Assembly (NCBI GenBank): GCA_004335835.1 | Contig: RWJK01001922.1 | Span: forward strand, 1-30,904 | Length of the DNA stretch: 30,904 nucleotides | Direction: 5' to 3' | Origin: Scenedesmus sp. ARA3 | Taxonomy: Eukaryota > Chlorophyta > Chlorophyceae > Sphaeropleales > Scenedesmaceae | Part shown: in pieces, positions 10,515-21,800 of the stretch | Layout of the letters: each line of letters opens with the position of its first letter | Numbering within the stretch: position 1 is the first letter of the stretch | Translations under genes and position numbers: made by a program | The notes under the pieces: model-generated | What the model was told of the DNA's origin: nothing | Databases searched by the model: none | Seen by the model: only the letters and a program-made list of their open reading frames with translations

Positions 10515-11551
10515 CGCTGCTGCTGCACAAGCTGCAGAGAACAGCTGCATGGACTGCCGGCAGCGGTGGCGTGGTTGGTCTAGCCGTTGCTGCCTCTGCA
10601 GCTGTACCATTCATACTAGGTGTGATGCTTGTGCTGACGCCGCTGCTGTGCCTGCCAACATCAAACCCCAACCCACGCGCACCTCCCCGTGTAGGCCGCC
10701 TGCTGCGAGGAAGCCTGCCCTGCTTGTCATGCTGTTGGCAGACCATCCTAGGTTGGTCACCAGCTTCGACTGAACACATGGCAGCAGTGCCAGCAGCAGC
10801 AGCAGCAGACGCAGCGGCGTCATCAGACAACATATGACAAGTGTGTGTGCAGACTGCGTCCATGCACATGGAGGTGTGTCAGCGCCTGCAGCAACAGCTC
10901 CTGCAGCCTCGCAGGTGCCCCCAACGCTGCGCATCCAACCGCACACACCGCGTGCAGCTGCAAGGCATTGTTCCACAGCAGCAGGCTGTTGTACTTCTCG
11001 GGAGGCACTAGGAGCGGCTGGCACGTCTTTGCCAATACGTGACCATCTCACTGCTGCTGCTGCAGCCCGGCTGCAGTGCGCGGCCCACTGTGCCTCACAT
11101 GCAGCAGCTGCCATTACTGGCAGCAGCAGGCAGTGCCAGCCTCGCACCTGCTTTGTGTCTGTGTTGAAGCTGTACACGCATGTGTCGTGTACACAATAGA
11201 ACTCCTGCTCATTGTCTGCTGCTGATATCAGGTCGCGCAGCTGCCAGTGGTGGATGGAGGTGGGGCGCTCTGTGGCATGCAGCAGCAGTGCAAGCATACG
11301 TAGGGTCCAGCGCTGACGTAAGGTGACCACCAGCAGCTGCTTGCTGCCAGCCTTGCCTACATGTTGCAGCCCAATGCACTAGACCCATGCAGCAGCACCA
11401 ACAGCAGCAGCTGGGACATTATCAGCAGCAGTAGCAGCAGCAGCAGCAGCATGTCCTGCATGCCTGCATGCATGCATGCACACTCACGGTATACTACGGG
11501 GTCCCCTTGAGTGAAGGTTGCTTCCTCGAGGCAGTCTGTGTAAGCGGACAT
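8216..11551 (-). CDS. WD40 repeat protein, DUF2415/C2A9.03-like, ten exons
   Basis: Exons (- strand): 11551-11488, 11269-11148, about 11026-10949, 10769-10683, 10315-10219, 10043-9959, 9743-9640, 9323-9229, 9008-8742 and 8311-8216. All phases agree and give 364 residues. The product follows the plant and fungal family around Uncharacterized WD repeat-containing protein C2A9.03: QLRDL near the start, LAAGGLHGE, STVNNAL, VRLFVCCNDNSIKVYALPS, INYAALSPDGQHLVAVGD, the WD-type DGTVAVWD, then SGIAFSPS joined to GRRLWVGLE and the end VADML. A beta-propeller scaffold is expected; the molecular role is not known. The start at 11551 has an in-frame stop 36 bases upstream, but a CAG|GT site between them could join an upstream exon, since plant relatives have longer N-termini. 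The third exon's acceptor (11026 or 11017) is uncertain. Confidence 0.85.
8324..8368 (-). repeat. CAG/CTG repeat forming the tract before the last WD40 acceptor
   Basis: In the sense of the WD40 gene this is an interrupted (CTG)n run ending 12 bases before the TAG acceptor at 8314-8312. It probably serves as the pyrimidine tract. Confidence 0.8.
8563..8611 (-). repeat. CAG/CTG repeat inside the last WD40 intron
   Basis: A nearly pure run of about 16 triplets, sense-strand CTG, just downstream of the intronic copy of the exon end at 8623-8658. Confidence 0.9.
8623..8658 (-). repeat. Intronic copy of WD40 exon 9 3' end with 5' splice site
   Basis: These 36 bases match 8736-8771 at 34 positions, 113 bp apart. 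The copy includes the codons for DVSGIAFSPS and a donor, CCCTCT|GTGAGT. Upstream AG sites do not give an in-frame cassette exon with phase 0 on both sides, so it looks like a duplicated donor rather than an alternative exon. Confidence 0.9.
10321..10398 (-). repeat. Long CAG/CTG repeat directly before a WD40 3' splice site
   Basis: About 26 triplets, CTG in the sense of the WD40 gene, with one CAA interruption. It ends right at the TGTGCAG acceptor of the exon starting at 10315. Confidence 0.9.
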
Positions 11552-12873
11552 GTCCGATCGACGAGAGAGGATGACCTGTACAGTGAATTAAGCTTGAACT
11601 ATGTAGGATCCGCTTGCATACGACGGCCTGTAAAACGATGATAAGGTACGGATGAACGGCCAGGAGTGCCACGATCGGCGGAGCACTCATTCTGTCTGGC
11701 TCTTCCGTTGGCCTGACCCGTCCAAACCCTTGTGCAGGGTTGAGGGTGTACTGCCAACAACAGTGGTGGTTTGCGGTACAGGTGGAAAGTTTACAGATGC
11801 TGTACACTCAGCAGTCATGCACAGGTGTGGGCAACTGCTGCTGCTGAGCTCCAGTTGCAGCTGAGGCTCATGCGCAGGCTGGTGTGCAGGCACACCTTGG
11901 GTGATCAACAAGCAAGTTGCTGGCAACGACCTTCGTTGACCCTTGCAACAATGTGCGATGAAGCGGTAGGTGGCCCACCCCAAGCACCAACAGCGGGAGC
12001 TACCAGCTGCCAGGTGTGGTCCACATCACCAGCTGTTGTGTTTTACGTTGGCACTGCTGTGTGAGGGTTGATGTCTGACCTGCGGGAGGAAACAGCTGTA
12101 CTTTGGCCAGCATCTGCACTGGCAGCGGCAAGCCCGCCTTGCTAGCAGCAATGCTCATCCTGATTCAAGCAGTGTCTCTGAAGGTGGCTTGTACTGTAAC
12201 ATTCCAGTCAACCCCGCTTTGACCGCAGTTGACCGCGGCAGTGGCACAGCTGTGCTGCACCACGGCATTGGCAACGGCAAGGGCTTGCTGCCCTGCATCG
12301 GATGATTTCTACCATGGTCAAAAGTACCGCTGCGCTTGAATTCAAATGTATGTCCACAATCATCTTGGCGTCAGTGTCCGGGCGGCCCGCCTCCAGTGGC
12401 CAGACGCGATTGTACACATGTCCTGGGTTGTCTGTCTCGGCGCCCGTCGCAGCATCTTATGCCACGCGTGGCTCTACCTGCAAAATGCAACAACTGTCAC
12501 TAATCTGCAAGAAAGCCCGACCTCACCGTCCTGGACGTGGGTCCCACTGAGCCTCAGGGTACTGCTACTGCTGTTGTTACTCACGCTCAGCACCACTGAG
12601 CAGTTTTGGCAGAGAGACGTCGCCGTTCTCCATTATTTAGTGTCAATATACTGCTCGCACCAGTCGTTTATCTGCTCGTGCTGCTGAAGCGCGGTTCTGG
12701 TCTCTTGTTTGGAGGAGAATGTGCCCTCCTTCTTCAGGACAACGGTGCTTGATCAACTGCAACGACAAGAGAACATGTATGCAAACATCGTACCTCTTGT
12801 AGTTCAATTGGAGCAGCTGCCTTGACCTGAAGGGCCCTGGACAGATAGGCAAGGCACATCAAGCAAAGTAGTG
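11552..12873. other. Divergent intergenic interval with unresolved coding signals
   Basis: This 1.3 kb separates the WD40 start (-) and golgin start (+) and should hold both promoters. Several pieces look protein-coding. On -, ATG at 12633 opens a frame starting MENGDVSLPKLLSGAE that ends at a consensus donor (C|GTGAGT at 12585/12584), and 12740-12626 reads STVVLKKEGTF...CEQYIDTK before a stop. On +, about 12730-12823 reads TTVLDQLQRQENMYANIV up to a TGA, and about 12283-12380 reads LAALHRMISTMVKST. I could not join these into one model. They may be 5' exons of the WD40 gene, a small separate gene, or chance. Confidence 0.4.
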
Positions 12874-15800
12874 ATGTGGAACTTCAACAACGTTGCAAGC
12901 AGAGCTACAAGACTTGCAACAACACTTATTGAAGCAGCAGGAGATTACGGCAACGAGGAGGTAGGCGCTGCCAGCGGTTGCAACCCTTGCCAACCACCAT
13001 TGGCGTGGCTGCTTTACACGATCTGACCTCTACGTGCCTATCAATATACTTTTACAGGATGCTGCAAGTCAGGAAAAGCGGGCGTCAGGCGGCGTGTACA
13101 GCCCCACCAGCAGCAGGTGACTGCAGACAGCAGCAACAGCAGCAGCAGCAGCACCTGACATCATCGTCTTGCTTCCTTCAATTTTGCACCATGCCTGACC
13201 CTTGCTCCTTCATCACATCTAAACTCTTCGCCCTCTTCTCAAGCAAACGCTTATTCAGGGTTTCTGTGTCTGCCTGTCATCCTTGTCCTTGCCAGGGCCA
13301 GCCAAGAGGCCCATGGCATGCAGCCCAGGCCAAGCGCCGAGCACAGCAGCCAGCAGCAGCAGCAGCACCACCACCACCACCATGCTGACATCTGGTCGCA
13401 GCAGTACCACACGTCACCGACAGACGCGCCATCAGAGCAGCAGGTGCAGCAGCAACTGCAGCACCCAGAGCCGCAGCAAGGAGCACCGCAGGAGCAGCAG
13501 CAACAGCAGCAGCAGATGATGCCGCCTGACACTGGAGAGCTGCAGCTTGGACCTGAGCAGCAGCTGACAACAGTTGACCTGCAACAGGAGCAGCAGCAGC
13601 ATCCTGGCTTGGAGCAGCAGCAGCAGCAGGACCCTCAGCAGCAGCAGGCTGCTTGGGCCTACCAGCAGCAGTACCAGCAGGGCTACTACGGCCAGCAGCA
13701 GGAGGGGCAGGCAGGCTACAGCCAGGAGGGGTACCCAGGGCAGCAGCAGCAGCAGGGCTATGAGGCCTACTACCAGCAGCAGCAGCAGCAGCAAGCTGGC
13801 GTGCCTGGGTATGAGCAGCAGGGGTACGATCAACAGCAGCAAGCCGCTGCCTACTACCAACAGCAGGGCTACCCAGGTTATGAGCAGCAGCAGCAGTGGC
13901 AGTATGGATACGAGCAGCAGCAGGCATACCCTTACTCGCAGGAACAGCAAGCGTACGAGCAGCAAGCCCAGCAGCAGCTGCAGCAGCAGCCAGGTTATGC
14001 CGACCAAAGTGCCACGTATGATCAGCAGCAGCAAGAGCAGCAACAGCAGCAGTCACAGCAGCAGCAACCGCAAGAGCAGCAGCGCAGCCGCAAGCGTGGT
14101 GGCTGGCTGTCTGGTGGCGCTGTGAACGTGCTGACGGGTGCCACAGCAGTGGGGCGCACCTACCTGGAGAAGATCGCCGCAAACGTCACGGGCGCTGAGG
14201 AGGTACGCACTCAAGGGCAGCCGAGCACAATGGCTGCATGAGGGTTTGGCTGCTGCTGCTATAGGCATCAGCTGCATTTGGCACGCACACAGTGGCTGCG
14301 GCAGGCGAGGGTTCAGCAGCAGCTGCGCATGCAGCGACCGCCCATCACCATCTGATGTGCTGCTGCCAAGCTTAAGGACTGCTTGTCTGCAAGTTACAAC
14401 AAGTGGCCGCATCATATTCGGGCTCATCAGCATGCTGACTTGACTTGATGGCTGCCGTCCTGCCTGCAGGCTGAGCAGGCGGCTGGTGTTGAGCTCAGCC
14501 GGCTGCGGGAGCAGCTGGCGCGGCTCAAGGCGCAGGCTGTAGCAGACAGCGAGGCACGGGAGGAGGAGGTTGCAGGCCTCACTGCAGCAGTGGAGCGGCT
14601 CAAGCAGGAGAATGACGCACTGCGCCAGCAGCAGCAGCAGCAGCAGCAGCAGGCGGCTGCAGGAGATGCGGCTGGGCCAGCAGCTGCAGCTGGCATGCTT
14701 GCAAATGTGCAGCGCAGCGACAGCACCTCCGGCGGCGGCGGCTTCACAGGCCCCGGCACGCCTAATCCTTTAGCTGGCACCAGCATTGCCGGGAATGCTG
14801 CTGCTGCTGTGGCGGCGGCTGTGGTGGCGAGCGCTGCTGCTGCTGCAGCGGGCGTGAGCGAGGAGGCTGTGGGGCAGCGGGAGGCAGCGCTGCGGCGGCA
14901 GTTTGGAGCCAAGCTGAAGGCGCTGCAGGCGCAGCTGGATGAGAAGGATGCGGCACTGCAGGCGGCACTTGCAGCAGCAGCAGCCACAGCCACCGGCACT
15001 GATGCAGCAGCACCTGGCGATGATGGTGCAGTATCCGCAGCAGTGGCAGTGGCCGCTGGAGGTGCGGCTGACAGTGGTGATGCGGAGAAGCAGCAGCTGC
15101 AGCAGCTTGTACATGAGCTGCAGCAGCAACTCCAGCAGGCACAGGCAGATGCCAAGCAGCAGCAGCAGCAGCAGCAGGTAGAGCTGCTGAGTGAACAGCC
15201 ACCTCAAGAGACTGAGCAGCAGCAGCAGCAGCAGCAGGCGCTTGTGGAAGTGCAACAGCAGCTGCATGAGTGCCAGCAGCAGCTGGAGGCGTCGCAGCAG
15301 CAGGTTGTCCGCTACAAGCAGCAGCTGGAGGAGGCGTACCAGCAGCTCGTTGACTCACAGCAGCAGGCTGCTGACCTGCAGTCCCAGCTGGCAGCAGCGC
15401 AGGGTGAGCTGCAGGAGGCGCAGCAGCAGCTGGCTGCAGCAGCGCAGGCAGAGGTGCAGGCATGGGGTGAGGCAGGCGAGCAGGCAGCTGCTGATGCTGC
15501 AGGGCTAGCGCCGGCTGCTGCCTTGCAGCAACAGCAGCAGAAGTATGAGGCAGCGCTGGCAGAGCTGCAGCAGCAGCTGGCTGTGGCGCAAGAGGAGCTG
15601 CAGCAGCTGTGGCAGCAGCAGCAGCAGCGAGGGGAGCAGCAGCAGCAGCAGCAGCAGGCGGGTGATGAAGATGATGCCAATTCCATTGAGCGGGCAGCGG
15701 CACAGGCTGAGCTGCAGCAACTGCGGCAGCAACTAGAAGAGCAGCAGCAGCAGCAGCAGGTGGTGGACCATGCAGCTGCTGAGGAGCTGCAGCAGCAGCT

Positions 15801-18800
15801 AGCAGCAGCACAGGAGGAGCTACAGCGGTTGCGGCATCAGCAAGATCAGCAGCAGCCGCATGCGGGTGAGAGTGAGCCGTCTGATGCTGCTGTTGAGGAG
15901 TTGAGGGCGCAGCTGGCAGCAGCGCAGCGCGAGCTGCAGCTCTCGCAGCTGCAGCAGCTGCACGACACCAGCCAGCAGCAGCACAGCGCAGAGCGCGAGC
16001 GTGAGCTGCAAGAGCAGCTGCAGCAGGCGCAGCAGCAGCTGGCTGAGCAGCAGGCCCAAGCAGGCGCTGAGTCAGAGGTACAGCAGCAGCTGCAGGAGCT
16101 GCAGCAGCAGCTGGCTGCTGCCAATGAAGCCCTAGCTGCAGCACAGGGTGCTGACCAGCAAGCCGCTGAGGCGCAGCAGCTGAATGATGGAAACATTGAT
16201 GGTGCTGCTGATGTTGCTGAGCTGAGGGCGCAGCTGGCAGCAGCGCAGCAGCAGCTGCAGGAGGCTGGCGATGCTGCTGCCATGCTGGCTGAGCTGGAGG
16301 CTGAGCTGTCTGCTGCCAACGATGAAAACACAAAGCTGGAGGCACAGGTGCTGCAGCTGCAGGAGCAGCTGGCGCAGCTCCAGGCGCAGCTCGAACAGCA
16401 GCAGCAGCAGAGTGCAGCAGACAGCGCCAGTGCCCTGGAGTCTGCTGCGTCTGTCAGTAGCCCCCGCGGCTTGAGTAGTGCTGCCTCAGAGCACCAGCTA
16501 GTGCTGCAGCTGCAGGGCCAGGTGGCAGCGCTGCAGCAGCTGGAGGCCAGTGCTGAGGAGGCGGCTAGCGTGAGTCAGCAGCTGGCGGCGGCTGGCAGTG
16601 ATGCCGAGCTGCTGCAGCAGCTGCATGAGGCGCGCGAGGCTGCTGCTGCCGCAGCGGCGCAGGTGGAGCAGCTGACTGCTGACGTGGCAGCGCGGGATGC
16701 CTTCTGGATAGAGCAGGTGGAGGAGCTGCGCCAGCAGCAGCAGCAGCAGCAGCAAGGCAGTAACAACCAGCAGCCGGAGCCTTCAATGGATGCTGGACAA
16801 AGCAGCACTGAAGCTGCCGCAGGCTTGCAGGAGCTGCAGCAGCAGCTGGCAGCCGCGCAGGCTGCTGCGCTGCCTGTTGGTGAGCGCGAGGCTGCTGCAG
16901 CAGAAAAAGAGGCGCAGCTGGGCAGCTGGTACCAGCAGCTGGAGGCCTACTCGCAGCAGCTGTCAGCGCGGGAGGCGTGGGTGGTGGAGCAGCAGCAGAC
17001 CATCACTCAGCAGCAGCAGCAGCAGCAGAGCGATCCAGGCGTGGCTGCTGACCAAGCAGCAGCATCGCCAGCTGCAGCAGCAGCCACTCCCAGTGCTGGG
17101 GATGGCTCAACAGAGCAGCAGCTGCAGGAGCAGCTGATGGAGGCTGCTGAGAATGCAGCACTGGCCCAGCAGCAGCTCGCTGCACTGCAGCAACAGTACA
17201 GGGAGCAGGATGCAGCGCTGCAGGAGCAGCAGGCAGCAGCTGCTGCAGCTGCAGAGCAGGCAGCAGCGCTTCAGCAGCAGATGGAGCTGCTGCAGCAGCA
17301 GCATGGCGAGGTGCTGGCAGCGTGGCAGCAGCGGCTGGAGGAGGCTGATGCAGCAGCACTGGCAGCGCAGCAGCAGGTGCAGCAGCTGCAGCAGGCTGCC
17401 GGGGCAGCAGACGAGCTTGCCGCAGCTCAGGCGCAGCTGCAGGAGCAGCAGGCCAGGGTGGGTGAGCTGCAGCAGCAGCTGCAGCAGCAGCAAGAGGCTA
17501 CAACTGCTGCAGAGGCGCAGGTAGCAGCGCTGCAGCAGCAGCTGCAGGACGAGCGAGCCAGCTTTGCGGCGACTGAGGCGCAGCGGGATGCAGCCTGGCA
17601 GCAGCACGTGGACCAAAGCGTGGCAGCTGCCGCAGCAGAAGCCGCTGCGGCTGCACAGCAGCAGCTACAGGAGGCCGCGGCAGCAGCACAGCAGGCACAA
17701 CAGGTGCTGCAGCAGCAGCTTGATGCAGCGCAGCAGGAGCTGGAGGGTCAGGTGCGGCTGGTGGCAGCGCTGCAGCAGCAGCTGGAGGGGCAGCAGGGGT
17801 CGGCTGGAGATCTCGCCGTGACGCTGCAGCAGGTGCGGCTGCTGGCCTGGGGGTTTTGTTGCATTCGGCATGTGGAATGGCTGTTGTGCATTGCTGTGTT
17901 AACAGTGGGCCCCGCGGCGTCCTGGTCGCCGCTGCTGCGCTTCCCTTCTGATGATGATGTATGCGGTGCTTTTTGTATGCTTCTGGTCTTGGTGTACATT
18001 GTGAGCAAGCAAGGGCTCGATGCTGGCTGACATCAGCAGCTGCCTGGTCAGCAGCTCACCAACGTTGTGATGATGTATGTTGCTGCCCTGCAGGAGCTGT
18101 CTGCAGCAAGCAGCGAGGTGCAAGCCCTGCAGCAGCAGCTGGCGGCAGCACACGAAGCTGCAGCAGCCCAGGCAGCAGAGCTGGCAGCAGCCCGTGAGGC
18201 TGCCACTACTGCCCAAGCGGCTGCCACTATTGCGGTCACTGCAGCTGGTACTGGCAGTGATGCAGCTCCAGCAACAGCTGAGGTGTCAGGCCTGCGTGCT
18301 GAGCTGGCGCAGCTGTCACAGCAGCTACAGCAGCTGCAGGAGGAGCATGCTGCTGTGGTTGCAGAGCGAGACGGCTTGCTGCAGCAGGTGCGGTTGCTGC
18401 TCAGGTTGCGTGGCTGCGTTCACTGGGCTGAGAGTGTGCGTGTGTTAGCGTGCCTGCTTGTCGAGCTTCATGCTAAAACCTGCTTGCTGGTACGCTCCAC
18501 TTTGCTGTCACCCACTTTGATTTAGCTGCTTGGCTGACCCGTGCGCTGCTGTGTGCCGCTTGGTGTGCTGCCAGGTGTCTGCATTTTCTGCGGAGCTGGA
18601 GCAGCTGCAGCAGCAGCTGGCTGAGCAGCAGGTCACGCTGCAGGAGCAGCAGCTGCAGCTGCAGGGCCACTCCTTTGAGGCAGCCGCACTGGCCCACCAG
18701 GTGGAGGAGCAGCTCAGCCAGCAGCTGCAGCAGCAGGCACAGCGCTGCGCCGAGCTGGAGCAGCAGCTGCAGCAGCAACAAGAGGCCGCAGCTGCAGCAG

Positions 18801-21800
18801 AGGCGCGGGCGGCGGGGCTGCAGCAGCAGCTGCAGGAGGACCGGGCCAGCTTTGCGGCAACTGAGGCGCAGCGGGATGTGGCGTGGCAGCAGCACCTGGA
18901 CCAGCAGCAGGCGGCGCTGCGGCAGCAGCTGCAGGCGGAGATCCAGCAGCTGCAGCAGCAGCTGGTGGCGGGGTCAGGCCAGCAGGGCGAGGCAGCTGCA
19001 GCGGCAGCAGCAGCGCTGTTGCAGGCCCAAGCAGCGGCCACGCAGTCGGAAGCAGACGCAGCAGAAGCACGTGCGGCAGCTGCAGCAGCAGCTAACAAGG
19101 CTGCCGAGCTGCAGCAGCAGCTGTCTGAGGTGCTAGGGGAGCTGGGCACACTACGTGAGGGCCAGGGCCCTGCTGCTGCTGCTGCCGCCTCGCAACTATC
19201 AACCATACAGTCTGAGCTGGCTGCTGCTCGCGAAGCTGCTGCGGAGGCTGCTGCTGAGGCTGATGCGCTGCGCAGCGAGCTGGATCGCAGCAAGGCGCAG
19301 CTGGTGCGGCTGAAGGAGCAGCTGATGAATGAGCAGGAGGATGAGGAGGAGGCGCTGGCGTGGCGCGTGGAGGCCGAGGTGCGCGGGGGTGCTGTGGTGC
19401 TGCTGCAGATGTGGCCAGGCAGCAGCAGCAGTGGCAGGCGAATGCTTGGAGTGTTACGGGCGCTGCATGTGGTGGCAGCAGTGCAACGGCTGCTTGCAGG
19501 AGGGGGGAGGGGGTAAAACCCAGTACCACCAGGACTGAGTGCCGCTCCGCACGCAGCTCCCATGTGTGAAGGCCTGACATTGTTGTGTGATGCCATGCTG
19601 CTGCTGCTGCAGGTCAAGGCGGTGCGTGAGGAGGCAGCGCGCCGCGAGGCGGCTCTGCAGGCTCAGGTGGACGAGGCGCGCGCTGCCGCCGCTGCCGCTG
19701 CTGCTGGCGGTGGCGGTGGCGAGGGCGGCGACCTTGCCTCGCTGCTTGCTGCGCGTGAGGCTGAGCTGGAGAACTTGCAGGCGGCACTTGGGGAGCTCAG
19801 CTACGAGGTGCGCGGTGATTTGACAATGATGTCAGGTGGTTCTGAATGAACTGTATGATTGCATGTGGCTCAGGCAGGCAGGGAAAGCGTTGGGTTCCAG
19901 AAGAGAAGGCCTGTGTTTTGCAGGAAAGCCTGAGCATGCAAGGCAAGCTGATGTGTGGCAGTGCCTGCCCCTGCGCTCAGATGCTTGTGGGGTGCTCTCA
20001 AGTTTGGTCTGATGCCTGCTTTCCTGCCCGAATATCACCCGCTGCTGTGCTGCTGCAGGCGGAGGCTGCGGAACGCGCGCGTGCTGAGCTGCGGGGGCTG
20101 AAGGACCAGCTGGCAGCAGCAGCAGCGCAGCAGGAGGCGGCAGCAGCAGCCATGCAGGGTGAGCGGCTGCGGCAAGCAGGCATGGACAGGCTGGGCGGCA
20201 GGAAGTGTAGCTATCCGTGGCTGGGCAGTGGGAGGAGCAGATGCACGTGCATCCGCTCATGGCTTGCAGCCAGCACAAGGTCTTGAGCCAGCTGCTTGCT
20301 GCAGTTCTTCACATGGCGTGTGTTGCTGGCTCTTCACGCATGTCATGCTGATGCCAAGTCACATGTGAAGATTCTAACTTTTCAACACAGCATTTCCTGC
20401 ACTGCTGCTGCTGCTGCTGCTGCTGCTGCAGAGGTGGCGTCTGCGCGGTCAGCTGCCGAGGCGTCTGTTGCCACCCTCAGTGCTCAGCTGGAGTCGCTGC
20501 GCTCCAGCCAGGCCGTGGCCAGCGAGGAGGCGGCCATGCTGCGCGCCAGCCTGGACAAGGTGAGCGCAGCACAGGCTGTGTTGGGTGGTTGGCCAGCTTC
20601 AGCTATGGCTGCCTGGGACATGCATGCAGCTGTGTAGATCAGTTGAACCGCTTGCGCTGTAGCTGCTCTGCAGCGAGACAGCCTGGACAAGGTGCGGGGC
20701 GCGGTGGCATGGCATGACTGGTTGTGCCATACTATGTTGGAAGGTCACAGCCATGCACTTGATTCATGCGGCATCGGCAGAGCTGGTGTGTAGCCTGGAT
20801 AAGGTGCGGCTGCTGCACTAATGCTTCTGATGCTGGCAAGTTCCATGCCCGTATGCAAGCATACCTGGGGCATTGCTGCAGCTGGTGCGGACGCTCTGAA
20901 CTGCACAGCACAACAGCACACTGCACAGGCCCTCTCCAGCCACAAAGAGCCGAAGGTGAGTTCTGCAGCTGCAGCAGCTGCTGCTGACGTCTACTGTGCA
21001 TGATGCCTTGCCGTGACTGTCTGCCTGGCTGCGCCTGCAGGTGCACGCCACCACAGTAGCCAAGGCCGAGCTGCGGCAGCAGGTGCTAGCTGCACTCACC
21101 ACCAAGCCCGGCTCAGCGGAGCGCAGGGCGGGCCTCACCGTGGTGGCTGACACGCTGGGCCTGAGCACAGAGGACAGGGCCAGCCTGGGGCTCACAGCCA
21201 GCAGCAGCAGCAGCGCAGCAGCGTCAGGCGCCAGCTACGGCCGCAGTCCTGCAGCCGGCGGCGAGTCGGCAGGGTTTGGCCTGCTGGGAGAAGGGCAGTC
21301 GCCTGCAGCAGCAGCTGCTGGAGCCGCAGGGCCGTACGGGCATGGCGGCAGCGGCGCAGGCGCCACGCCGCGTGCGGATGCAGGCAGCAGGGCTGCTGGC
21401 GGGCGGCGCAGCGTGCTGGGGCGAGTGGTGGGCGTGCTGTTTGGGCGCGGCGGCGGTGGTGATAAGCCGGCAGGTGCGCGGGCGGTGACATTGCTGCAGG
21501 GCTGTAGCAAGAAAGATCATGCGTCGGTGGAGGCATGCAGGCATGTTGTGTGAATGCTCTGGAGATTTGCAAGCCAGCAACAGTCTGCAACAGCAGTGGC
21601 AGGCTATCAGGAAGCATTCCTGCACACGGCTGCAGCGCCATCATCGCTTGTGCATGCACACATGTCGCCGCTGCTGCACTTGCTTGCACTGCTCCTGCTA
21701 CTGCTCATGAAACTGGAATGAGTGTTTGCTCCATCCCTGCTGTGCTGTTGCTACTGCAGCGCCTGCTGGCGGCTCGCTGGCGGACGCCTGGGCGGGATTC

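Noticed and set aside
13277..14182. 301-residue reverse-strand open frame, and the 527-residue one at 14762-16345
   Set aside because: Both are antisense shadows of the CAG-rich golgin exons, giving only Ala/Leu/Pro-rich low complexity.
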